47,772 nucleotides of DNA from Desulfobulbus rhabdoformis (GCF_016919065.1 NZ_JAFFQA010000040.1:1-47772); one strand, 5' to 3'; positions 1 through 8,486 are shown, counted from the first letter of the stretch. Made by a program: numbers and translations. The notes: generated from the letters alone by a model not told the origin.

Positions 1-73
1 TGCAATCCACGACCACACCACGTGGTGATCATTTTTCTTACTTTGACTGGTAGAGACTTTCTCGTTACTGGTA

Positions 74-790
74 ATGCTTCATGAGAATTTAAGCGGATTT
101 TCGGGGCGGCGGGAATGCGAATCTACAGCCATCAGTGGCAAAATATTGGTTGAAAAGGTCAATCCTGCCTGGCTTATTTTTTCAGATGGATTTGATTGTA
201 GCCGAGCAAACTATCATATCAAGCGGATGCTTGACATTTTTCTGGCATTATGTGGTTTGCTGGTCAGTTCACCCATATCGTTGGTTACTGCACTCTTGAT
301 AAAACTGGAGTCTCCGGGGCCGATTTTTTATTGTCAGGAACGGGTTGGGGAAAAAGGGGAGGTCTTTTCAATCGTCAAATTTCGCAGCATGCGCCAGGAT
401 GCCGAAAAAAATGGTGCGGTGTGGGCGATGAAAAACGATAACCGAGTAACACGGGTTGGGGGATTTATCCGTAAGGTCCGTATCGATGAGATTCCCCAGA
501 TGTGGAACGTGTTGAAGGGGGAGATGAGTTTTGTTGGGCCCCGGCCTGAACGCCCGGTCTTTGTGGATCAGTTGGTGGAAAAATTGCCGTATTACTCTCT
601 GCGTCACTCTGCTAAGCCTGGAATTACTGGGTGGGCGCAGGTGTGTTATCCTTATGGTGCCTCGGAAGAGGACGCGCTGCGTAAGTTAGAGTATGATTTG
701 TACTATATAAAGCACCAGTCAATTTTTATTGATTTGCTGATTATCTCTCGTACCGTGAAAACGGTTTTGTTTCAGAAGGGATCACGGTGA
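74..790 (+). CDS. Sugar transferase of exopolysaccharide synthesis, 5'-truncated (EpsB/WcaJ-type phosphoglycosyltransferase domain)
   Basis: This 238-residue product carries the bacterial sugar transferase domain that loads the first sugar phosphate onto the undecaprenyl carrier at the inner membrane. Visible are one hydrophobic helix (about residues 51-74), the motif KFRSM, the segment RIDEIPQ-WNVL, the strictly conserved FVGPRPERP and PGITGWAQV. Family members (TIGR03013, PEP-CTERM EPS type) are usually about 450-480 residues, with an N-terminal multi-helix and CoA-binding-like half. Here family resemblance begins only near SGKILVEK (about residue 21), and in-frame stops lie just upstream, so the N-terminal half is missing. 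It is either a decayed remnant or a short functional form like the minimal monotopic enzymes. The ATG at 74 is simply the first one available. Confidence 0.8.
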   Translation: MLHENLSGFSGRRECESTAISGKILVEKVNPAWLIFSDGFDCSRANYHIKRMLDIFLALCGLLVSSPISLVTALLIKLESPGPIFYCQERVGEKGEVFSIVKFRSMRQDAEKNGAVWAMKNDNRVTRVGGFIRKVRIDEIPQMWNVLKGEMSFVGPRPERPVFVDQLVEKLPYYSLRHSAKPGITGWAQVCYPYGASEEDALRKLEYDLYYIKHQSIFIDLLIISRTVKTVLFQKGSR

Positions 791-1033
791 TTGCTGTGAA
801 TGGGGCATCCACCTGCATGTTATAAACAGAGTAGAAGGCCTCTGGAAACTGTTGCATACCCAGTGATTTTGTCGTTGGGGTTCGTGCCTCACCGCCAACC
901 TACGATTTCTGTTTAGGGTAACGCCCTGGTTGTAGGTTTTTTTTTGGGCGGTGCGCACTTCGATGTCGTGGGCATGGCCAACGCGCCTCATTAAAAAGAT
1001 GCGTTGTTCAGTGCCCACCCGTCGTCACGGAGT
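782..1033. repeat. Composite repeat region, upstream copy (REP + palindrome + MITE end)
   Basis: No gene is visible between the sugar transferase and the toxin-antitoxin pair. The stretch holds a REP-family unit at 874-903, a trace of the GGGCATGGCC palindrome near 970-980, and, at about 986-1033, a degraded end of the MITE-like family (GTTCAGTGCCCACCC, then GTCACGGA). The order of units resembles that at 1930-2062, so the two regions look like diverged copies of one composite repeat flanking parDE. Confidence 0.65.
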
Positions 1034-1073
1034 CTGGTTTGTTTCAAAGCTAGTGCCACACAATAGTTGCATA

Positions 1074-1113
1074 TTGACGAAGCTTACAAGCAAGAGTATG
1101 ATTTACTCATACT
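1074..1113 (+). promoter_or_regulatory. parDE promoter with overlapping palindromic operator
   Basis: TTGACG at 1074-1079 and TATGAT at 1097-1102, separated by exactly 17 bases, form a near-consensus sigma-70 promoter. The inverted repeat AGTATGA-N5-TCATACT (1095-1113) overlaps the -10 box. This is the arrangement expected for autorepression by a ribbon-helix-helix antitoxin. The sequence features are seen directly; binding by the ParD-like protein is inferred. Confidence 0.7.
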
Positions 1114-1140
1114 TTTATATTTGAGATTAAGGTGGTAATG

Positions 1141-1434
1141 ATGCAAACTGAAAAAGCTGAAAGGGTGACGATAACTTTGCCTCCTGATATGCTCGCTACA
1201 ATCAAAAGCAAAGTTCAATCAGGAGCTTATGGTTCAACGAGTGAAGTCATCCGAGAAGCTATGCGCTTTTGGCAGCAGCAACAAGAAGAACATGAGGCCC
1301 GCCTTGCTCTCGTTCGTAATCGCTTGAAGGCCTCGTTACAAAGTGGTGAGCCTGTACCGCTCGAGCATGCCTTCAAGGCGATCGAACGAATTCACAAGCA
1401 ACGCATAAAATCGAGTTTCAATGAAAAAATATGA
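1141..1434 (+). CDS. parD: Type II antitoxin, ParD/CopG ribbon-helix-helix family
   Basis: This small DNA-binding antitoxin has an N-terminal strand with RVTITLPP followed by two helices including GSTSEVIREAMRFW, the classical ribbon-helix-helix pattern of ParD-type proteins. A charged, Q/E-rich C-terminal tail would wrap the toxin. GTG (1132) and ATG (1138) starts exist upstream in frame, but ATG 1141 is best spaced from AAGGTGG at 1129-1135, giving 97 residues. It overlaps the toxin gene by 14 bases, implying translational coupling. It should neutralise the ParE-like toxin and repress its own promoter through the palindrome over the -10 box. Confidence 0.85.
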   Translation: MQTEKAERVTITLPPDMLATIKSKVQSGAYGSTSEVIREAMRFWQQQQEEHEARLALVRNRLKASLQSGEPVPLEHAFKAIERIHKQRIKSSFNEKI

Positions 1435-1744
1435 CGTCTATTTGATGCCAGATGCCATCAAAGATCTTGAAGACGTTTATACGTATATCGCTGATAAGAG
1501 TGGTTTCCCTGAAAGGGCGTGGGCGTACATTGAAAAACTTCGCAACCAATGCGACGAACTGGCAATAGCTCCGATCCGTGGACACAAACGCGACGATCTC
1601 ATGAAAGACTTGCGGATAGTCCCCATAGATAAAAAAGCATTGGCGGCTATCGTGATGGATGGAGCAAATCAGACGGTCCTGATTCTGAATATTTTTTATG
1701 GAGGGCGTGATTACGAATCGCTTATGTCAAAAAGAGACTCCTAA
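1421..1744 (+). CDS. parE: Type II toxin, ParE/RelE superfamily
   Basis: This 107-residue basic protein has the ParE-like layout: N-terminal strand (YDVYLMPDAIKDLEDVYTYI), two helices, then a C-terminal sheet with GHKRDDLMKDLRIVPI and the final LNIFYGGRDYE strand. ParE members poison DNA gyrase, while RelE members cleave mRNA on the ribosome; sequence reading alone does not decide which applies. The order antitoxin-toxin with a short overlap is typical. Composite repeats on both sides suggest the pair moved in as a cassette or was captured between repeats. Confidence 0.82.
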   Translation: MKKYDVYLMPDAIKDLEDVYTYIADKSGFPERAWAYIEKLRNQCDELAIAPIRGHKRDDLMKDLRIVPIDKKALAAIVMDGANQTVLILNIFYGGRDYESLMSKRDS

Positions 1745-1761
1745 AAAACGAGGTTACAACA

Positions 1762-1908
1762 GTGACCCGAAAACGGTGGGCAGAAATCAGCGATTCGCCC
1801 ATTCCTTACCACGAATCCTTCCTCAACCTCGGGTTGTACAAAGAGCTGGCCATCCCGCGACAATCTGAGCTGCAGAGTAGAAAGCTCTCTGGGGGGGTGC
1901 TACGGTAA
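1762..1908 (+). other. Possible small ORF or gene remnant (48 aa)
   Basis: An open frame starts with GTG at 1762, eight bases after GAGG, directly behind the toxin gene. It reads through segments such as PYHESFLNLGLYKELAIP before a TAA at 1906-1908. The composition looks protein-like rather than random, but I do not recognise the family. It could be the end of a decayed gene interrupted by the repeat that follows, or a third small gene of the toxin-antitoxin unit. Confidence 0.3.
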
Positions 1909-1929
1909 CTGTTACCGGCACCTGGTGTT

Positions 1930-2062
1930 ATAAACCCGGTAATTTTGCTGTTGGGGTTCGTGCCTCACCGCCAACCTACGGTGTTCGGGGGTTGGGTAGC
2001 GTCTTGGTTGTTGTGTGGTTTCTTGGTGATGTATGCTTTGATGTCGCGGGCATGACCACGCT
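1930..2062. repeat. Composite repeat region, downstream copy
   Basis: This stretch contains a REP-family unit at 1950-1979 (GTTGGGGTTCG...CCAACCTAC) followed by a segment ending in GATGTCGCGGGCATGACC, in the same order as the copy at 830-990. Phrases such as TTATAAAC, TTTTGTCGTTGGGG or TTTTGCTGTTGGGG, and CTTGGTTGT or CCTGGTTGT recur between the two. The copies are in direct orientation and bracket parDE and the small ORF at 1762. Confidence 0.6.
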
Positions 2063-2138
2063 CCTTGCTCTCTGCATGTTTCTAGCTGGAGCCTGTTGGC
2101 GACATGCTCTTGGATCCGCTGTGGATAAGCAGCTTGGG

Positions 2139-3155
2139 TCAAATTTTGTAATACCCTCTATACCATTCAACAAATTTTCCAATGCCTGTTTCGATGGAGG
2201 TCTCGGGTTTGAATCCGACATCGGAAATTAGATCCGATACATCGGCGTAGGTTGCGGGCACATCCCCTTGCTGCATGGGCAGGAAATTTTTTTGCGCTTT
2301 CTTGCCGATGCAGTCTTCAACTACCTCAATATAGCGCATCAGCTTTTCTTTATTGTTGTTACCGATGTTGTACACTCTCCATGGGCAGTAACTGGTCGCC
2401 GGGTCTGGTGAATAACTCGACCAGTTGGGGTTTGCTGTGGCGACGTGATCGACAATACGCACAACCCCCTCTACTATATCATCGATGTAGGTGAAATCCC
2501 GTTCCATTTCTCCGTTGTTGAATACATCGATAGGGCGATTCTCGAGGATGGCTTTGGTGAACAAAAATAAGGCCATATCTGGGCGCCCCCAGGGGCCATA
2601 GACAGTGAAAAAACGAAGCCCTGTTGTTGGTATATTGAAGAGATGACTATAGGTGTGGGCCATCAATTCGTTGGCTTTTTTTGAGGCTGCGTAAAGCGAA
2701 ACTGGGTGGTCGACATTGTCGTGGGTTGAGAAAGGCATTTTGGTATTGGCACCATACACCGAACTCGAAGACGCGTAGACAAAGTGTTTCACCTTATTGT
2801 GGCGGCATCCTTCGAGAAGGTTGACAAAACCCACAAGGTTGGTGTCCACGTATGAATGGGGATTGATGAGGGAATACCGCACCCCTGCCTGGGCGGCCAG
2901 GTTCACCACAACATCGAACTGCTCTGTTGCGAAAAGAGCGGCTGTCTGCTCTCGGTTCGCCATGTCGAATTCTTCGTGGCGAAAGTTGTCATATTTTTGC
3001 AGGTTGACAAGACGATCTCGCTTCAGCTGGACATCATAGTAATCATTAAGATTATCCAAACCGATTACGGTTCGACCTTCAGCAAGAAGGCGCAATGCCA
3101 GGCCGTGACCGATGAAACCGGCTGCGCCGGTGATTAAAATTTTTTTATAATTCAT
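2139..3155 (-). CDS. UDP-glucuronate 4-epimerase-like NAD-dependent epimerase
   Basis: This extended short-chain dehydrogenase interconverts UDP-glucuronate and UDP-galacturonate (CapI/LspL/GAE group), supplying uronic acids for surface polysaccharide. It shows the N-terminal NAD-binding GAAGFIG (about residues 10-16), LDNLNDYYD typical of the group, the AAQAGVRYS segment, SSSSVYG with the catalytic Ser/Thr, and YAASKK as the YxxxK pair. Length 338 is normal. It lies downstream of the barrel protein and the export protein on the same strand, consistent with an EPS operon. A 213-bp gap containing a small palindrome separates it from the barrel gene. Confidence 0.88.
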   Translation of the reverse strand: MNYKKILITGAAGFIGHGLALRLLAEGRTVIGLDNLNDYYDVQLKRDRLVNLQKYDNFRHEEFDMANREQTAALFATEQFDVVVNLAAQAGVRYSLINPHSYVDTNLVGFVNLLEGCRHNKVKHFVYASSSSVYGANTKMPFSTHDNVDHPVSLYAASKKANELMAHTYSHLFNIPTTGLRFFTVYGPWGRPDMALFLFTKAILENRPIDVFNNGEMERDFTYIDDIVEGVVRIVDHVATANPNWSSYSPDPATSYCPWRVYNIGNNNKEKLMRYIEVVEDCIGKKAQKNFLPMQQGDVPATYADVSDLISDVGFKPETSIETGIGKFVEWYRGYYKI

Positions 3156-3329
3156 GTTTGTTATTCAACAGTGATGAGCGATTTTGGGGGAATTTTCCTG
3201 CACTTGAGCATAGCCCACAGCTGAAAAACCTTACATGGTTTAATCTTTTACGCTGAGGTTAAAAATGCGCGTGACTGCCGTAAGTTGATCTATTGTAAGG
3301 TAAAGAGTTTCTGTGTTGTGGAGGGGATC

Positions 3330-3354
3330 GGTGGGCACAAACTACGTGCCCACC
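3330..3354. repeat. Palindromic repeat (GGTGGGCAC family)
   Basis: GGTGGGCACAAAC and its near-complement ACGTGCCCACC form a short hairpin between the epimerase and barrel genes. The same unit recurs at 10096-10124, beside other repeats. Repeats of this style are common REP-like elements; no function is shown here. Confidence 0.6.
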
Positions 3355-3368
3355 CTACCAACTCTTAC

Positions 3369-4814
3369 CTACCAACGCCAAAATTCTTTGGACGCACTGA
3401 GGCTCAGCATTATCCGGTGTTCATCGTACTGGTCGCTCTCCGTTTGTCCTTCAGAGACATAATAGGAATATTTGAGGCCGAGGCTATACCAGCGGGCGAA
3501 AGTGTAGCTGAGGCCTGCGCCTATTTCATAGATATCTTTGTCATAGGTGTTGTCTCCGGTTTGTGTTTGCGTGACTAAACCTGTGACAGCGTCACGATAC
3601 TTCCCCTGTGGATCGATTTGCGATTCTTTACTGTACCTGCCGTAGATATCAAGACCGAGATTTTTTGTGTATTGATAAGCGAAGCTAGTCTTAGCACTAT
3701 AGGTGTCAGTCAGTCCAGATTCATCGGTGCCGCTGAAATTGTTGGTTTCGTATTGCTTGCTGAGTTGCACCTTCCAGGTGGCATGTTGGTATTGCTTAGT
3801 GAAGTCCAGGTAGGCGTTGTAGCCCCAGGTGCCATCCTGTCCTTCTGTTTTTGCGTATGATGGTCCACCGCCTATGGCGAGGGTTGTCTGTGGATCAAAG
3901 GAGTGGTTCCAGCCAAGAGACCATTGCTGCGACTGAGTGTCGCTTCGTGTGTCGTTGTCGTATTGCGTTTGCGAGTAGCTGTATTGGAAGGGAAAAAAAT
4001 TACGGACAGACTGCACGTAGTCAAGGCCAAGATTCAAGCCGTACTGGTTTAAATCTGAATTTGTTGAGGGGGCAAGGGCGCTTGGTGGTGGTTCTTTGTA
4101 GAGGCCGCGGGTATAGTTGCCGCCAAGGGAGCCACGCCAATAGGCGTTAAAGCCATGGCTGATGTTTGCAGAGAAAGTGTGCTTATCATACTCGTCATAG
4201 CTGTCACCGCTCCCTGTTCCGCTCGAATCATTGCGCAAGACCGAGTAAGTGTACCCTCCTCCGAGAGTGGTCCGCTCGAAAAGCGCATAAGACGTTCGAA
4301 GACTTGCTGTGTTGGTCCAGTAAGTACTGCCGAATTGATCCCGGGATAGAGTATCTTCTGTGCTTGAAGTATCAGAAGTCCCGGTGCTGTCTGTCCCGGA
4401 ATCGGTGGAGTATGAGCTTGATGCCGCATCAGGATCATCGGAGAGGGTGAAGTTGTCTGCAACATTCACTGTCCAACGGGAACTCAACATGCGCTGATAG
4501 GTCAGTCCTAGACTGTGGTCAAGCGAGCTTTCGTCATCAACGAAATCATAGTTCAGGCTCGGCGCATAGCGAAAACTCAACTGATCGTACAATCCGGCAG
4601 AGCTGAGGGTGAAGCTTGGGGTGAGGGAGAGCTTTTGCTGATCGTCGCTGCTCCCCCCATGGTTGCCTTGGTCATAGGATCGGTCACGAATATCTATGCC
4701 AGTGCCAATAGACCCGGAAAGAATTGTCTGCCGAGCCTGGACCGGCAATGAGCAGCAGGTAACCAGGCAGAGTGCTGCGGTCGCCTGGGGGAGCGTGCGT
4801 TGAAAGCGTTGCAT
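3369..4814 (-). CDS. Outer-membrane beta-barrel protein of the EPS locus
   Basis: The protein starts best at 4814 (MQRFQRT), 13 bases after the export gene, giving 481 residues. A signal peptide ends near LPVQARQ. The rest consists of alternating hydrophobic/polar strands separated by Ser/Thr/Asp/Tyr-rich loops, ending in an aromatic residue (FWRW), the usual signature of a BAM-assembled barrel. One long loop near residues 145-180 is almost pure S/T/D. The context matches the uncharacterised barrel family (TIGR03016-like) found with PEP-CTERM EPS clusters. Its likely role is an outer-membrane pore or anchor for polysaccharide secretion. Confidence 0.75.
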   Translation of the reverse strand: MQRFQRTLPQATAALCLVTCCSLPVQARQTILSGSIGTGIDIRDRSYDQGNHGGSSDDQQKLSLTPSFTLSSAGLYDQLSFRYAPSLNYDFVDDESSLDHSLGLTYQRMLSSRWTVNVADNFTLSDDPDAASSSYSTDSGTDSTGTSDTSSTEDTLSRDQFGSTYWTNTASLRTSYALFERTTLGGGYTYSVLRNDSSGTGSGDSYDEYDKHTFSANISHGFNAYWRGSLGGNYTRGLYKEPPPSALAPSTNSDLNQYGLNLGLDYVQSVRNFFPFQYSYSQTQYDNDTRSDTQSQQWSLGWNHSFDPQTTLAIGGGPSYAKTEGQDGTWGYNAYLDFTKQYQHATWKVQLSKQYETNNFSGTDESGLTDTYSAKTSFAYQYTKNLGLDIYGRYSKESQIDPQGKYRDAVTGLVTQTQTGDNTYDKDIYEIGAGLSYTFARWYSLGLKYSYYVSEGQTESDQYDEHRIMLSLSASKEFWRW

Positions 4815-4827
4815 GTTGATTACTCGT

Positions 4828-5598
4828 TTAATGGACAACAACAACATCGCCAGGTTCAAGTAAAATATTTTTTTCCGGATGTTTGCCTTTGAGGAAATCA
4901 TCATAGTCAAAGGTGAATTTTTCGACTTTTTTCTTGGTCTTTACATCCGCTTTATCTGCAATGAGTTCGTTGCCCTGGCGGATAATGGTCACCTCTGAGT
5001 TGGCCCATTCGGTAAAACCGCCTGCCTTCGCAATAGCTTTAACAATGGTTGTCGGGAAATCAAGATGCGCTAATCCTGGTGCCTTCACTTGGCCCATAAC
5101 TGTGTATTGGCGGCTGTTACTCTGAAGAAGGGTGGTGATAACCGTAGGCGTGTCATAGATCGTGCTGTAGAGTTTTTTGAGGTAGTCGGCCAGTTGTCCC
5201 AGAGTCATGCCGACCACATAGACATCACCCAGATGTCGAAGAGAGACCCGTCCATCCATGCCTACTTCAGAGCCGGTACCGCGGCCACGCACACCCTCCT
5301 GAGCTTGTGGCTCAGCGGCGTCAAGCATCGTCCCGGATGAGGCTGGTGCAGAGGGACCGATGGCCATCGAGCCCTCACCATAGACCTCAACGTAGAGGAT
5401 GTCTCGGTAACCGATGATGTATTCCTTATCTGTTTGTGCAGCTTGTTGCGTGCCTAAAATTTCCTGACGGTATTTTTGCTTCAGTTCTTTAGAAACGCTA
5501 AAATCACCACTGGATTCTGCTGCCCAGGAAACAGTGAGCATGCACAAGCTCAGGCTCAAGCAAATGATGGCTTTGATGACCAAGGACGATGTTTTCAT
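4828..5598 (-). CDS. Polysaccharide export protein (Wza/Poly_export with SLBB)
   Basis: This 256-residue secreted protein has a signal peptide ending near VSWAAES. A polysaccharide-export domain follows (KEYIIGYRDILYVEVYGEGS, then DGRVSLRHLGDVYVVGMTLGQLADYL), and then an SLBB-like segment (YTVMGQVKAPGLAHL ... IAKAGGFTEWA) ending in LEPGDVVVV. The family forms the periplasm-to-outer-membrane channel for capsule or EPS. No lipobox cysteine is visible, unlike Wza. ATG 5598 is preferred over the upstream GTG at 5604 because GAGG lies at the right distance. It is the first gene of the minus-strand EPS run and is divergent from prsT. Confidence 0.87.
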   Translation of the reverse strand: MKTSSLVIKAIICLSLSLCMLTVSWAAESSGDFSVSKELKQKYRQEILGTQQAAQTDKEYIIGYRDILYVEVYGEGSMAIGPSAPASSGTMLDAAEPQAQEGVRGRGTGSEVGMDGRVSLRHLGDVYVVGMTLGQLADYLKKLYSTIYDTPTVITTLLQSNSRQYTVMGQVKAPGLAHLDFPTTIVKAIAKAGGFTEWANSEVTIIRQGNELIADKADVKTKKKVEKFTFDYDDFLKGKHPEKNILLEPGDVVVVH

Positions 5599-5810
5599 AG
5601 ACACCTCGCTGAATGTATCAAAATAATAAATAATTTGACAAAAATTGCGCTATACATAAATACGATAGACCAAAGTAAGAATGTAAAATCAATGTTTTTC
5701 TCCTGCCTCTTTGATATGCTTGGGGCGGGCATGTCCCATGGAGAAAACATTACATAATTACTTTTACGTCAATTTTAAGAACTTGTTGTATACTACAGGC
5801 TACGTTTATT

Positions 5811-5879
5811 CTGAATTCGTGAGGGCAGTTGCTCAATGAACAACGAAACTGACGTACTGCTGAATGCACATGGATTCAG
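5811..5879. mobile_element. Miniature copy of the MITE-like element (69 bp)
   Basis: The left end CTGAATTCGTGA at 5811-5822 and the right end CATGGATTCAG at 5869-5879 match the termini of the full copies at 8225 and 9023. Between them is the segment ACAACGAAACTGACG...TGAATGC that precedes the right end in those copies. It is an internally deleted derivative sitting in the leader of prsT. Confidence 0.65.
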
Positions 5880-5926
5880 ACTTATGTTCGCATAATACAC
5901 AACCTCACCCTTTTTTTGGAGCAATT

Positions 5927-8221
5927 ATGCACGGAAGAAAAATTTTGACATTCTCCCTTCTTTGCTTGCCGCTACTGGGCATGCTTTTTCTCGCCGGTTG
6001 TTCGGATAACGCCAAAAAGAAAGAAGAATATTACAGTAAGGCAATGGCTTACCTGGAGCAACAGAAGGAAAAGGAAGCCATTATAGAGCTCCGTAACGCG
6101 ATTCAGGCCGATCCTAAATATGCTGATGCTCGTTATCAGCTTGGTTTGCTCTATTTGAAAAGCGGTGATATACGCCAGGCATTTGGTGAATTACAGCGTG
6201 CCTCGACCTTGGATCCAAAGAATCTTGACGCAAAAATTAAGACGGCAGAATTTTACCTGCTTTCCAAAAAGAAAGAGGATGCCCGGAAAAACATAGAGGA
6301 TGTTTTGTCCCTGGCACCCGAAAACAAAGACGCCCTGGCACTGTTGGCTAATCTTGAGTTGATAGATAAAAATTCAACCAAGGCCTTAAGTGCGATTAAT
6401 AAAGCCATTGCTGCGAGCCCCGAAGAGGATCGTTTGTATGCAATCAAGGGACGTATTTTAGCTGTTGATAAGCAGTATCCAGCAGCAGAGACAGCCTTTC
6501 TCAAAGCTCTTGAGTTGAATGGAAACAAATTGAGCAACTACGCAACATTGGTTGGCTTTTATGTAGAGCAAAAAGAGAACTCCAAGGCCAAAGATCTGCT
6601 GGAGAAAATGGCCAAGGCCTTTCCCGATTCTGCCCAGCCATATCTACAGATGGCATCCCTGGATTTGCGAGATAGTAATGTTGAGGCGGCGGAGCAGCAC
6701 CTCACGACTGCACTTAAAGTTGATCCGAAAAATATCAAACTGAAGTTTGCCATTGCCGACTTTTATTCCAAAAACGGGAAGTTCAGTAAGGCTGAGCAGG
6801 TTTACCTGGATGCCTTGAAAACGGCAGAACAGCCAGAAGAGGTCGAGGCACGACTGGCGAACTTTTATTTTGACTTTGGCAAATTTGAGCAGGCAAAAGA
6901 AAATCTGGATAAGGCCCTGAGCAAAAACGATAAAAATGCGCAGGCCAAATTGGCGCAGGCGAAATTTTTTCTCAAAGAAGGAAAAAATCAAGAGGCTCTT
7001 GATACCGTTACTCGTTTACTGGGAGACTACCCGAAATGGGGTGAACTCTACTTTGTAAAGGCTGTGGCTTACAGCAACCAGAAAGATTTCAACCTTGCCA
7101 AAGAGGCACTTTCCGAGGCTATTAAATTCAGCCCTGGTTTTGCCAAGGCCCATGCTCTTTTAGGACTTCTTGCTCTTCAGGAAGGGGATTTTGAGGTTGC
7201 TAAAAAAGAGGCTGCAACTGCTCTGAAATTGAACGCTCGTGATTTTCAGTCTGCCCTTACACTGGCCAAGGCTGTCTTGTTCAGTAAAGAGTATGAAACA
7301 GCAGCAAAAATGTTTAACGAACTGCAGACAAAGGTTCCAGAGAACATTGAGGTTTTGGGTAGTCTGGGGCTTGCCTACATCGGGTTGAAGCAGGAGGATA
7401 AGGCGAAAGAAACCTTTGAAAAACTGCTCAGGCTACAGCCAGACAATGCCAAGGCCTATACTTTTTTGCTTCGTCTGAAGAAAAAAGCAGGAGCCTCGCA
7501 GGATGATCTCATTGCCATGACTGAGGCGCAGCTCGCAAAGGCTCCTAAAAGCAGCGGCTTGCACATTTTGTTGGCCAACCTCTATCTGGGCAATAAACAG
7601 GTCGAGAAAGCACTGTCACTCTATACCAAAGCCCAAGAACTGGATCCGAACAATCCCCAGCCTTATGCCATGAGCGCACTGATCCTGACCCGCCAAGGGA
7701 AAAAAGATCAGGCTATTGCCGAATACAAAGAACTGCTGGTTAAACAGCCTAAAGCTATTGGCGCCTACATGGGACTGGGCTCTATCTATGAGCAGTCTGG
7801 TGAGCGTGAGCTTGCCAAAGAGGAGTACATCAAAGCCCTGAAGATTAATCCTGAGTTTGCACCTGCTGCCAATAATCTTGCCTGGATGATTGCTGAGAGT
7901 GAAAATCCGGATCTTGGTGAGGCTCTCCGCCTGGCCATGGTTGCTAAACAGCAGAAACCTGACGATGTACATATCATAGACACCCTTGGGTGGGTCCACT
8001 ACAAACGAGGCTCCTACTCTCTGGCTCGCAACGAATTTTTCCAGGCGGTAGAAAAGAACGAAACCATGCCGGTTCTTCGATATCATCTGGCACTGGCACT
8101 CTATGGAGAGGAGAAAAAACAGGAGGCTATCTCCGAGCTTGAAAAGACCCTGGCCCAGGAGCAGCCCTTCGCGGAAAAGGCAAAGGCACAAGCTCTTTTG
8201 CAGCAGTGGAAGAGTGAGTAA
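5927..8221 (+). CDS. prsT: PEP-CTERM/EPS-system TPR-repeat lipoprotein PrsT
   Basis: This 764-residue lipoprotein starts at ATG 5927, which has GGAG five bases upstream; an in-frame ATG at 5864 lacks such a site. A lipobox LAGC places the acylated cysteine at residue 25. The remainder is about twenty tetratricopeptide repeats (recurring A-x-LG/LAxLYL and ALELNP/LDPKN motifs), Lys/Glu rich. The pattern matches the TIGR02917 family, which accompanies exosortase and EPS loci and is thought to scaffold polysaccharide export from the outer membrane. It is divergent from the export/barrel genes. The stop codon is followed within four bases by a MITE-like element. Confidence 0.88.
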   Translation: MHGRKILTFSLLCLPLLGMLFLAGCSDNAKKKEEYYSKAMAYLEQQKEKEAIIELRNAIQADPKYADARYQLGLLYLKSGDIRQAFGELQRASTLDPKNLDAKIKTAEFYLLSKKKEDARKNIEDVLSLAPENKDALALLANLELIDKNSTKALSAINKAIAASPEEDRLYAIKGRILAVDKQYPAAETAFLKALELNGNKLSNYATLVGFYVEQKENSKAKDLLEKMAKAFPDSAQPYLQMASLDLRDSNVEAAEQHLTTALKVDPKNIKLKFAIADFYSKNGKFSKAEQVYLDALKTAEQPEEVEARLANFYFDFGKFEQAKENLDKALSKNDKNAQAKLAQAKFFLKEGKNQEALDTVTRLLGDYPKWGELYFVKAVAYSNQKDFNLAKEALSEAIKFSPGFAKAHALLGLLALQEGDFEVAKKEAATALKLNARDFQSALTLAKAVLFSKEYETAAKMFNELQTKVPENIEVLGSLGLAYIGLKQEDKAKETFEKLLRLQPDNAKAYTFLLRLKKKAGASQDDLIAMTEAQLAKAPKSSGLHILLANLYLGNKQVEKALSLYTKAQELDPNNPQPYAMSALILTRQGKKDQAIAEYKELLVKQPKAIGAYMGLGSIYEQSGERELAKEEYIKALKINPEFAPAANNLAWMIAESENPDLGEALRLAMVAKQQKPDDVHIIDTLGWVHYKRGSYSLARNEFFQAVEKNETMPVLRYHLALALYGEEKKQEAISELEKTLAQEQPFAEKAKAQALLQQWKSE

Positions 8222-8224
8222 AAT

Positions 8225-8440
8225 CTGAATCCGTGACGGCGTGTGATCGCTGAACAGTAGATCCACTAAAATAAACGAGGATGTATGTATAATCACATTC
8301 CCTTTTCAGCTTCACCCGCCACCTTTGGGGGCTCCACCGGTACGCCACCTTTATTGTTCGTAACACTCCGATAAAGTTTACTTTAATCGAAATGTCACAA
8401 ACAACGAAACTGACGCACCGATGAATGCTCACGGATTCAG
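8225..8440. mobile_element. MITE-like element, full copy A (216 bp, two hairpins)
   Basis: The element is bounded by perfect 12-bp inverted ends, CTGAATCCGTGA and TCACGGATTCAG. Inside are two consecutive imperfect hairpins: one closing CACCCGCCACC with GGCGTGTG, the other with arms of about 40 bases around AAAGTTTACTTTAATC. It aligns along its whole length with copy B at 9023-9239. No coding capacity is visible. It sits between prsT and hpt, starting just after the prsT stop, so it could also end that transcript. Confidence 0.8.
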
Positions 8441-8486
8441 CTAGAACTTGAAAATTTAGAATGACCAGCCAGGGGAGAGTGAAAGC

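Noticed and set aside
16..27. Perfect 12-bp palindrome CACCACGTGGTG at the window edge
   Set aside because: Too short and isolated to assign as an operator; no gene start is clearly linked to it.
782..1018. Minus-strand open frames over repeats (also 1912-2221, 9041-9223 and 9939-10214)
   Set aside because: These translate REP and MITE-like repeats; similar peptides appear wherever the repeats occur.
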